The notes below the pieces were generated by a model. That model worked only from the letters and a program-made list of their open reading frames with translations. It was not told the DNA's origin and ran no database searches. Source: Zeaxanthinibacter enoshimensis (GTDB lineage: Bacteria; Bacteroidota; Bacteroidia; Flavobacteriales; Flavobacteriaceae). Taken from it: a stretch of DNA of 64,000 bases. The stretch is from the NCBI RefSeq assembly GCF_004362865.1, contig NZ_SNYI01000003.1:248001-312000 (forward strand). The letters are read 5' to 3'. Both the position numbers and the translations under genes were made by a program. This document shows positions 51,534-58,704 of the stretch, piece by piece. Within the stretch, counting starts at the first letter, position 1; each line of letters begins with the position of its first letter.

Positions 51534-52466
51534 ATGCAGGACGGAATATATGCGAAGTTCAAAACCGCCAAGGGTAATATCCTGGTGGAGCTGACTTATG
51601 AAAAAACACCTGGGACAGCAGGAAATTTTGTTGCCCTGGCAGAAGGTAAAATGCCTAATAAAGCTAAGGGCGAAGGGGAACCTTATTACGATGGATTAAA
51701 ATTTCACAGGGTAATACCTGATTTTATGATACAGGGGGGCTGCCCCCAGGGAACAGGGACCGGTGACCCGGGTTATAAGTTTGACGATGAATTCCATCCG
51801 GAACTCGTTCACGACGGACCCGGAGTATTGTCTATGGCAAATGCCGGGCCGGGCACTAACGGAAGCCAGTTCTTCATTACTCATGGTGCTACTCCATGGT
51901 TAGACAACAAGCATACAGTATTTGGTAAGGTAGTTGAAGGCCAGGATGTTGTTGATGCCATTGCACAGGGGGATAAGATTGAAGAAGTAGAGATCATCCG
52001 CGAGGGGCAGAAAGCATCAGAGTGGGATGCCCTGGAAGCTTTCCGCAAATTTGAAAGCTCAGGAGAAGAAAGACGCCAGGCAGAGAAAGCTAAAGCAGAA
52101 GCTGAACTGGATAAGATCGCAGCAGGTTTTGAAAAGACAGACAGTGGCCTGCGATATAAAATCATCCAGAAAGGAGATGGTCCCCAGGCTGAGAAAGGGA
52201 AGACTGTATCTGTGCACTACGAAGGCGCCCTGACCGATGGCCGAGTATTTGACTCTTCATACAAGAGAAAGCAGCCCATCGATTTTAAGCTGGGAATCGG
52301 GCAGGTGATCCGGGGTTGGGACGAAGGTATATCCCTATTAAAAGTGGGTGATAAAGCTCGTTTTGTGATCCCTTCAGAACTGGCCTATGGAAGTGCAGGC
52401 GCAGGTGGAGTGATTCCGCCGGATGCTACCCTCGTTTTTGACGTAGAATTAATGAAAGTGGGATAA
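51534..52466 (+). CDS. Cyclophilin-FKBP fusion peptidyl-prolyl isomerase
   Basis: 310 residues. Residues 1-150 are a cyclophilin: [13 protein letters not shown] (catalytic Arg), [12 protein letters not shown] and [13 protein letters not shown] charged helical linker follows (about 160-205, rich in Lys, Glu and Ala). Residues 210-310 are an FKBP domain: [40 protein letters not shown] and [10 protein letters not shown]. No signal peptide, so cytosolic. Two unrelated prolyl isomerase families in one chain. Followed by terminator 52504-52536. Confidence 0.93.
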   Translation: MQDGIYAKFKTAKGNILVELTYEKTPGTAGNFVALAEGKMPNKAKGEGEPYYDGLKFHRVIPDFMIQGGCPQGTGTGDPGYKFDDEFHPELVHDGPGVLSMANAGPGTNGSQFFITHGATPWLDNKHTVFGKVVEGQDVVDAIAQGDKIEEVEIIREGQKASEWDALEAFRKFESSGEERRQAEKAKAEAELDKIAAGFEKTDSGLRYKIIQKGDGPQAEKGKTVSVHYEGALTDGRVFDSSYKRKQPIDFKLGIGQVIRGWDEGISLLKVGDKARFVIPSELAYGSAGAGGVIPPDATLVFDVELMKVG

Positions 52467-52503
52467 TCCAAAATTTCGCCCCTGCGGGGTAGCGAACCCA
52501 TTG

Positions 52504-52536
52504 AACCCCTGGACCTGTCGGACCGGGGGTTTTTTT
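52504..52536 (+). terminator. Terminator of the prolyl isomerase gene
   Basis: AACCCCTGGACC (52504-52515) with GGACCGGGGGTT (52520-52531), one mismatch and one wobble, loop TGTC, then a T-run. A small hairpin (TTCGCCCCTGCGGGG) lies just before. Confidence 0.75.
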
Positions 52537-52618
52537 ATTTGGAGCGGAAAAGACTGTAGCCCAGCATCAGGATGTTTAGTAATACCAGCAGGCAAAGCAG
52601 TTCTAAGAATACAGACAT
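52535..52618 (-). CDS. Possible very small membrane peptide (27 residues)
   Basis: ATG at 52618-52616, stop at 52537-52535. Peptide MSVFLELLCLLVLLNILMLG followed by YSLFRSK: one hydrophobic helix and a basic end, positive-inside pattern. Sequence composition is compatible with a small membrane protein but no family was recognised, and no ribosome-binding site or promoter stands out. Confidence 0.3.
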   Translation of the reverse strand: MSVFLELLCLLVLLNILMLGYSLFRSK

Positions 52619-52724
52619 AGTTTGTGTTTTACAGCGGGGGAACTATTTCTTATTAAAGAACAACCAGGGAACCTGAAACCCTACCGGCAGTTCTGTATTT
52701 TTATTAATTGGGCTTGTAAAAAAA

Positions 52725-52748
52725 AATCCCGGCCAACTGGCCGGGATT
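52725..52748. terminator. Terminator of the cold-shock gene
   Basis: AATCCCGGCC (52725-52734) and GGCCGGGATT (52739-52748), loop AACT, with A and T runs on both sides; downstream of the csp gene on the minus strand. Confidence 0.88.
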
Positions 52749-52773
52749 CTATAAAAAAAAATAACGTTAGTGC

Positions 52774-52968
52774 CTAGTCGATTACTGTCACATTTACGGC
52801 GTTCATTCCTTTTTTGCCTTGTTGTAGTTCAAATTCTACAACATCACCTTCACGTACTTCGTCAATTAAGCCGGAAATGTGTACAAAGTGCTCTTCTTCT
52901 GAACCATCCTCCTTGATGAAACCATATCCTTTGGTGTCATTGAAGAATTTTACTGTTCCTTTACTCAT
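52774..52968 (-). CDS. Cold-shock domain protein
   Basis: 64 residues, a single cold-shock domain. RNA-binding motifs are seen as KGYGFI (RNP1, about 13-18) and HFVHIS (RNP2, about 27-32). Acts as an RNA chaperone. Lacks extra domains, ends NVTVID. A weak -7 box TATCTTCG lies at 53010-53003 (minus strand). Own terminator. Confidence 0.95.
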   Translation of the reverse strand: MSKGTVKFFNDTKGYGFIKEDGSEEEHFVHISGLIDEVREGDVVEFELQQGKKGMNAVNVTVID

Positions 52969-53361
52969 AATAGATAATTAAAAATATTGATATATAATCT
53001 GGCGAAGATACGGTAAATAATTGAAAAAAGGCATTTTAGGGATTCTTATTGTAAAAAAATTAGCACTACCCGGCCGGGGCTCCGTGGATCCGGTATCTTA
53101 TCAAGACGTTCTATCAGGGATCTGAACAACTTTGGCTGTTTAATTTCAATAACTGTTCATTATTTGTGGTACAGTATACTGGTTGAAGTTATTATGCTGA
53201 TTAGGCGTAATTTAAATATGCACTGGTTAAAAAATTTCCTTATCTTTCTAATACCTCCCCCGGCAGTTACCTTTATTGTCGGATTCCCTCTGTACGCATC
53301 ATATATCGGACCTGCATCAAAATCCCCCGGAATTTGAATTGCTAGTAACCAAAAATGTGAT
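52969..53361. other. Intergenic region upstream of cspA-type gene and a secreted protein
   Basis: About 390 bases, A+T-rich. The minus side probably includes the leader of the cold-shock gene. On the plus strand a 47-codon frame at 53194-53337 encodes a hydrophobic peptide (FLIFLIPPPAVTFIVGFPL); it is listed here as a weak possibility only. No other feature recognised. Confidence 0.35.
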
Positions 53362-54186
53362 ATGATGAAAAAAGTCTACCTATTTTTAATTTCCTGCCTC
53401 GGGCTTATGCTTATGCCCGACATGCAACTGTATGCCCAGGAAGAAAGCGCACAAAAACCGGCCTATATAACTGTCACTACTCTCCACTGGAACATGGATA
53501 AGGAGGATTTTGATATGGATAAGTGGAAGGCCATGGAAAAGGAATACTTTGATAAAGTTACCGCCAAGAACGAACACATCATAGGCTCAGGGGTCTATCT
53601 GCACCGTTTTACCCCAGATAACAGGGAATTAATATCTGTTACGGTTTACCCAAGCTGGGAAGCTATCGATAAATCCGGAGCACGTGACGGGGAACTGGTA
53701 AAGGAGGGCTGGCCGGATGAACAGGCAAGAAAAGCTTTTTTCGATGATCGTAATTCCTATTATTCGGACTTTCATTCTGATGAGATCTACGCGCCAATGG
53801 ATAACGTAAAGCCGCTGACCAGCCCGGGAGAAAAGATACTACTGGTGCGCCGTAGTCAACTCAAATTTCCACAGGATGGCTCTTACGACGAATTCAATAA
53901 AGCTCATACAGACTACGTGAATAATGTCTTTAAGAAGAATGATCTTGTAAAGGGGTATTACCCTGTAATGCACGCCTGGGGCGCAGACCGTAGAGAAATG
54001 GTGGAGGCCTTTTACGTGGATTCCATGGATGACCTGGATAAAATGTTTGAAAAGAATAACGAGTTATTCATGGCCAAATGGAACACCGATGAACTGAGGG
54101 AGGAAATGCAGGCGATGGCTACCAAGTATTTCACCGGGGTTCACGGCGACTATATCTATACCATGGTACCGGAATTACGGAAGTAG
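53362..54186 (+). CDS. Secreted protein of unknown function
   Basis: 274 residues; ATGATG start, either codon possible. Signal peptide ends near LYAQE. The mature protein contains two similar alpha/beta halves: AYITVTTLHWNMDKEDFD...WEAIDKSG in the first and KILLVRRSQLKFPQDGSYD...MVEAFYVDSMDDLDKM in the second, an arrangement like a dimeric alpha-beta barrel duplication (inferred). No catalytic signature recognised. Ends in a bidirectional terminator shared with the peroxiredoxin gene. Confidence 0.7.
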   Translation: MMKKVYLFLISCLGLMLMPDMQLYAQEESAQKPAYITVTTLHWNMDKEDFDMDKWKAMEKEYFDKVTAKNEHIIGSGVYLHRFTPDNRELISVTVYPSWEAIDKSGARDGELVKEGWPDEQARKAFFDDRNSYYSDFHSDEIYAPMDNVKPLTSPGEKILLVRRSQLKFPQDGSYDEFNKAHTDYVNNVFKKNDLVKGYYPVMHAWGADRREMVEAFYVDSMDDLDKMFEKNNELFMAKWNTDELREEMQAMATKYFTGVHGDYIYTMVPELRK

Positions 54187-54198
54187 AAGTAAATTGAA

Positions 54199-54220
54199 AA
54201 GAGCGCCAACTGGCGCTCTT
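54199..54220. terminator. Bidirectional terminator
   Basis: AAGAGCGCC (54199-54207) and GGCGCTCTT (54212-54220), loop AACT, between convergent genes. Confidence 0.85.
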
Positions 54221-54224
54221 CTTC

Positions 54225-54863
54225 TTATGCTGTAGGATCCGGGGTCAGTCTCAGGTATGGCCTGATTTCCTCCACTCCACCGCTGAACATTTCTTTGGCT
54301 TCATCTGTAGGGATAGACGGGCTTACTACTACTTTTTCACCATGCTTCCAGTTGGCAGGAGTAGCCACCTTGTGATAGGCGGTCAGTTGCAGCGAATCGA
54401 TCACCCGCAGCAGCTCGTGAAAATTTCTTCCGGTAGATGCGGGGTAGGTAAGTATCAGTTTAACCGTTTTGTCCGGGGCGACAATATAGACCGATCTTAC
54501 GGTCTGGGTGTCGTCTGCATTCGGATGGATCATATCATAAAGGTCTGAAACCTTCTTGTCCTCATCCGCAATGATAGGAAAATTGACCGTAGTCTTCTGA
54601 GTGTCGTTAATGTCTTTGATCCATTCCTGGTGAGAAGTGATTCCGTCAACACTGAGTGCGATCATCTTTACATTGCGTTTATCAAACTCATCCTTGAACT
54701 TTGCTGCGGTGCCCAGTTCCGTGGTGCATACCGGGGTGAAATCCGCCGGGTGTGAGAACAGTATTCCCCAGCTGTCTCCCAGGTATTCATAAAAATTAAG
54801 CTGCCCTTCAGAACTCTGTGCCGTAAAATCCGGGGCTTTATCCCCTAAACGTATAGTTGCCAT
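54225..54863 (-). CDS. Peroxiredoxin, 1-Cys (Prx6) type
   Basis: 212 residues. Peroxidatic Cys46 lies in SHPADFTPVCTTELG; the Prx6 subfamily is indicated by the length, the PVCTTE variant and the C-terminal extension with HGEKVVVSPSIPTDEAKEMF. No second (resolving) Cys in the chain. Reduces peroxides in the cytosol; no signal peptide. Monocistronic. Confidence 0.94.
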   Translation of the reverse strand: MATIRLGDKAPDFTAQSSEGQLNFYEYLGDSWGILFSHPADFTPVCTTELGTAAKFKDEFDKRNVKMIALSVDGITSHQEWIKDINDTQKTTVNFPIIADEDKKVSDLYDMIHPNADDTQTVRSVYIVAPDKTVKLILTYPASTGRNFHELLRVIDSLQLTAYHKVATPANWKHGEKVVVSPSIPTDEAKEMFSGGVEEIRPYLRLTPDPTA

Positions 54864-55044
54864 CTGTTACATGTTTATCTGGTTAATATCCTATAAAATT
54901 AATAGACTTTATAGAGTTAATCATATCCCGCAGGTTAAATATCTATTAAATTTATAGCAGGCATCTGTTTTTCTGGTTAATCTTGGTGGGTTAGAAACAG
55001 CGAAGTTATGCCCTTGTGCAGCTTCGGTAAATAATTTTCATATA

Positions 55045-55599
55045 ATGGACGGACATGAGCTCGAAACACTACGCTACCCCATAGGCCATTTTGTTAAACC
55101 GGAGAACATCACGGGTATGATCCTGGCAGACTGGATCGCAGAGCTGGAAGCCTTACCGGTAGACCTGGCTGACCTGGTACGAAATTGTACCAAGTCGCAG
55201 CTTGACACGCCCTACCGGCCCGGGGGATGGACGGTAAGACAGGTGGTCCACCACCTGGCAGACAGTCACCATCACAGCTATACTCGCTATAAATGGGCCC
55301 TGACAGAAGACAGTCCTGTGATCAAAGCCTATGATGAAAAGGCCTGGGCAGAACTGCCCGATGTAAGATCAGCATCCATAGAACTATCCCTTGACCACCT
55401 GCAGGTAGTACATTCAAAACTGGTGAATTTACTCAGGGCAATGTCTGCGGATGATTTTAAGAGAGAATTTATCCACCCGGTAGGGGACAGGCGTATTACA
55501 CTGGAAGTGAATACCGGTCATTACGCCTGGCACGGCAAACACCACTATGCCCATATTGAACGGCTGGCAGAAAGGGAAGGTTGGATCCCGGAATTATAG
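55045..55599 (+). CDS. DinB-fold YfiT-like bacillithiol transferase
   Basis: 184 residues, four-helix DinB fold. His-rich metal motifs are seen: TVRQVVHHLADSHHHSYTR (about 67-85) and GHYAWHGKHHYAHIERL (about 151-168), matching YfiT/DinB metal sites, and PYRPGGWTVRQ is a family signature. Family members transfer bacillithiol to electrophiles; role inferred. Convergent with the thioredoxin-like gene (2 bases). Confidence 0.82.
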   Translation: MDGHELETLRYPIGHFVKPENITGMILADWIAELEALPVDLADLVRNCTKSQLDTPYRPGGWTVRQVVHHLADSHHHSYTRYKWALTEDSPVIKAYDEKAWAELPDVRSASIELSLDHLQVVHSKLVNLLRAMSADDFKREFIHPVGDRRITLEVNTGHYAWHGKHHYAHIERLAEREGWIPEL

Positions 55600-55601
55600 G
55601 C

Positions 55602-56159
55602 TCAGGATTTCCATTTGATGTTGCAGCCGATACTGGGCTTCTGCTCCTGGTCTATTGCCTCGCCTGAAAGCAGCTTGTCCAGGGCATTCCTGAGATCCTT
55701 CCCGCTGAGGGGGATGTCGTTACCCGGCCTGGAATCGTCCAGTTGGCCGCGGTAGACCAGTTTCAATTCCGCGTCGAAGAGATAGAAATCCGGGGTACAG
55801 GCCGCGTCATATGCTTTAGCTGTCTCCTGGGTTTCATCGTAAAGGTAAGGAAAGGTGTATCCTTCTTCCCTTGCGGTAACTTTCATCAGGTCGGGGGCGT
55901 CTTGTGGGTAATTCTCCACGTCGTTGCTGGAGATAGCGGCAAACCCTATCCCTTTGGACTGGTATTCCCTGCCCAGTTTAGCAATTTCAGGATTAACGTG
56001 TTTAACGAAAGGGCAATGGTTGCAGATAAACATGATCACTGTCCCTTTATCGCCTTTAACGGAATGCAGGTTACGGGTCTTATCGCTTACGGTATCCATC
56101 AGGCTGAATTCTGGCGCTACAGTGCCAAGTGCGAGCATATTGCTGGGAGTTCTTGCCAT
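55602..56159 (-). CDS. Thioredoxin-like/AhpC-TSA family protein
   Basis: 185 residues. Redox motif CNHCPFVKH (Cys46 and Cys49) in a thioredoxin fold of the AhpC-TSA type: VAPEFSLMDTVSDKT at the N-terminus, then GIGFAAISSNDVENYPQD and CTPDFYLFDAELKLVYRGQLDD. No signal peptide. Probable cytosolic thiol peroxidase or reductase of unknown partner. Divergent from a small conserved protein gene. Confidence 0.88.
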   Translation of the reverse strand: MARTPSNMLALGTVAPEFSLMDTVSDKTRNLHSVKGDKGTVIMFICNHCPFVKHVNPEIAKLGREYQSKGIGFAAISSNDVENYPQDAPDLMKVTAREEGYTFPYLYDETQETAKAYDAACTPDFYLFDAELKLVYRGQLDDSRPGNDIPLSGKDLRNALDKLLSGEAIDQEQKPSIGCNIKWKS

Positions 56160-56353
56160 GATCTGAGAGTTTATGGGTTTTATGAACCAGGTTCAAATTT
56201 TAATTAATGGGGTCAGGAATGCAGCTTCCCCATCCGTATTTTTATAACGGGAATATAATCATTAAGATCGGGAGTTCAAATCTTATGTCATAAGTGCAGG
56301 ATTTGCATTTTGCATGAACAATGAGTATTTTAAACTTAATTGAAAAAGAAATT

Positions 56354-56659
56354 ATGGACAAAACATATACATCACTATCTATCGCCATCTCTGCACTGCA
56401 GAAAGAAGGATATACAGAGGATTTTAACCTTTGTGACGATGGCCTGGAGAACAAAAAACGTAAGACTGTTCACCCGGCCAATGAACTGGAGGTTGTTAAG
56501 CACTATCGTTTTGAAGGTATGACCAATCCCGCTGATAATACAGTGCTTTACGTGATCGAAACAAAGTCCGGGGAAAAAGGACTGTTGGTGGACGCCTACG
56601 GGGCATATTCCGGTCAGATGCCCGAGGGTATGGTCCAGAAACTAAAGATCGACTACTGA
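56354..56659 (+). CDS. Small conserved Bacteroidota protein
   Basis: 101 residues from the ATG at 56354 (MDKTYTSLSIAISALQKEGYTEDFNL). Pattern of alternating strands: HPANELEVVKHYRFEGMTNP, VLYVIETKSGEKGLLVDAYGAYSG. Relatives are often named phosphoribosylpyrophosphate synthetase, but nothing here resembles PRPP synthetase; the label looks erroneous. Function unknown. Earlier in-frame ATG at 56321 gives 11 extra residues. Confidence 0.78.
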   Translation: MDKTYTSLSIAISALQKEGYTEDFNLCDDGLENKKRKTVHPANELEVVKHYRFEGMTNPADNTVLYVIETKSGEKGLLVDAYGAYSGQMPEGMVQKLKIDY

Positions 56660-56735
56660 AATTCCCGGGCGCTGGTTTCACTGTAACCAAAAGCTTATCT
56701 TGCCACGGTTATAATCATTATCTGAGCCGTACTTC

Positions 56736-57653
56736 TTGGAACAGCAACTGGACACCTTACAGATCAATTTCAGCCCGGAGAACCTGTGGATACTGAATAT
56801 AGCCCTGGCCTTTGTCATGTACGGCATCGCGCTGGAGATCAGCCTGTCCGATTTTAAGCGACTCTGGATCGCTCCCCGTCCAATTTTCACCGGTCTCTTA
56901 TCACAATTCCTGTTACTTCCGGCCCTTACATTTATCCTGGTACTTCTGATAAGACCCGAACCGGGGATCGCCCTGGGCATGTTTTTGGTGGCGGCCTGTC
57001 CCGGAGGAAATGTATCAAATTTCATGACTTACCTTGCAGGAGGAAATAACGCACTGTTTGTTAGTCTTACCGCCCTGGCAACCCTCCTGGCGGTTATGAT
57101 GACACCTTTTAACCTACAATTCTGGGGTAGTTTATACGGACCTACGGAGGAGATACTGGAACAGGTGGCGGTGGCTCCGGCAGAGATGGTGAAATTAGTA
57201 CTCCTGCTACTGGCTATTCCCCTGGTACTGGGAATGCTTACCCGTCATTATTATCCGCGCCTGGCGAATGTCCTGGCCAAAAAACTGAAATGGACCAGCC
57301 TTTTGTTCTTTCTCCTGCTCATCCTGCTGGCCCTGTATGACAATAGTCAACTACTGGTCTCCCGGTTACAAAGTGTATTCTGGATCGTACTGCTGCATAA
57401 CGCCCTGGCCCTTTCGGCGGGCTATACTATTGCAACCCTGATGAAACTGGATGGGCAGGACCGGAGGACTCTCGCCATTGAGACAGGTATTCAGAACTCC
57501 GGCTTGGGACTTTTACTGATCTTTACGTTCTTTGAGCAGTTGGGAACAATGGCCTTACTTACCGCGGTCTGGGGGATTTGGCACCTGGTATCCGGGCTGG
57601 CCATTTCAGGCTACTGGAGTTCCCGACCTCTAACCAAAAATATTCCGGGATGA
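56736..57653 (+). CDS. Bile acid:sodium symporter family transporter (TTG start)
   Basis: 305 residues, about ten hydrophobic segments, inner membrane. BASS motifs are seen: IALAFVMYGIALEISLSDF (about 20), ACPGGNVSNFMTYLAGGN (about 88) and ETGIQNSGLGLLLI (about 249). A Na+-coupled symporter of organic anions; substrate unknown. No ATG is available, so the TTG at 56736 is taken. Its stop overlaps the ATG of the acyltransferase gene (ATGA), so they are co-translated. Confidence 0.9.
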   Translation: MEQQLDTLQINFSPENLWILNIALAFVMYGIALEISLSDFKRLWIAPRPIFTGLLSQFLLLPALTFILVLLIRPEPGIALGMFLVAACPGGNVSNFMTYLAGGNNALFVSLTALATLLAVMMTPFNLQFWGSLYGPTEEILEQVAVAPAEMVKLVLLLLAIPLVLGMLTRHYYPRLANVLAKKLKWTSLLFFLLLILLALYDNSQLLVSRLQSVFWIVLLHNALALSAGYTIATLMKLDGQDRRTLAIETGIQNSGLGLLLIFTFFEQLGTMALLTAVWGIWHLVSGLAISGYWSSRPLTKNIPG

Positions 57654-58693
57654 GAGAATTCTCATATGCCTTACTTAAGAAACTGATCCGCTTCGGGTTT
57701 TCCTGTTATTACCAAGAGGTCGGGATGCACGGATTAAAGGAGCTGCCAACGGATAAGCCCATGCTTATCTTACCTAATCACCAGAATGCCCTGCTCGACC
57801 CCCTTCTTATCGCCGCCTTTGCTTATGAAAGTCCGTTTTTCTTAACCCGGGCTGATGTCTTCACGGGAGGGCTGCTTGAATCCTTCTTCCGCTTCCTGCA
57901 TATGATTCCTATCTATCGCCTGCGAGACGGCAGGGATACCCTGGGCAGGAATGAAGCAGTTTTCTCGCAATGTACCCGGTTACTGGCAAACGATAAAAGC
58001 ATAGTGATGTTCCCGGAGGCGAACCACAACCTGCAACGCCGGGTAAGACCATTGAGCAAGGGGTTTACACGGATACTTTTTGGCGCACTGGAGGCCATTC
58101 CCGGGAAGGAGATCTATGTAGTCCCGGTTGGGATAAATTTTGTCCGGGGTGAAGGGTTTCCTGATCGGGTAGCTTTTTATTTTGATCAACCCATCCCGAC
58201 CCGTTCTTTTTACAAGCCGGATGATGAACGTTCATCCGTATTTGCCGTCAGGGACAAGGTCTCTTCCCGTCTCAGGGAATTAACCACGCATATCCCGGAA
58301 CAATTTTATTCAGAAGTGAGTAGTGTTCTTGATAGTATGCCAGTAGATTACACGGACCCGGTAGCCACAAACAGGATGGTGAGGGAAATCATGTGGGGTA
58401 AGATTACAGAGCAGAATGTGGGAATAACAAAAAAAATAACCGGCAGATTGTGGGACGGAATCTTTATCCTCCTCAATCTGCCGGTCGTGCTACTCTGGAA
58501 ATTTGTTGTAAAGCCCCGGGTATCCGAACCTGAATTTCTCAGTACTACCAGGTTTTTATTTGCTTTACTGATCTACCCGCTTATCTACATATTGCTGCTC
58601 ATCTTCTTGCCCCGGGGACCATTCCCGGGTTTTATTCCGGGAGCTTTGTTGCTGCATTTCCTTTTTAACCAGCTGTACGTAAAATTTCGCTGA
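57650..58693 (+). CDS. Phospholipid/glycerol acyltransferase
   Basis: 347 residues from the ATG at 57650 (MREFSYALLKKLIRFG), overlapping the previous stop codon. Acyltransferase motif I reads LPNHQNALLDPLLIA (about 40-54), with five residues between His and Asp, as in Gpt2/Sct1-like acyltransferases, and motif III reads FPEANHNLQRRVRPLSKG (about 122). Two C-terminal membrane helices (about 285-345). Probably transfers acyl groups in glycerolipid synthesis at the inner membrane. Coupled to a BASS transporter. Confidence 0.88.
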   Translation: MREFSYALLKKLIRFGFSCYYQEVGMHGLKELPTDKPMLILPNHQNALLDPLLIAAFAYESPFFLTRADVFTGGLLESFFRFLHMIPIYRLRDGRDTLGRNEAVFSQCTRLLANDKSIVMFPEANHNLQRRVRPLSKGFTRILFGALEAIPGKEIYVVPVGINFVRGEGFPDRVAFYFDQPIPTRSFYKPDDERSSVFAVRDKVSSRLRELTTHIPEQFYSEVSSVLDSMPVDYTDPVATNRMVREIMWGKITEQNVGITKKITGRLWDGIFILLNLPVVLLWKFVVKPRVSEPEFLSTTRFLFALLIYPLIYILLLIFLPRGPFPGFIPGALLLHFLFNQLYVKFR

Positions 58694-58704
58694 ACAATCG
58701 CATA

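Noticed and set aside
53194-53337. 47-codon plus-strand frame upstream of the secreted protein gene
   Set aside because: Hydrophobic enough to be a membrane peptide but no promoter, ribosome site or recognised relative; left only as a note in the intergenic entry.
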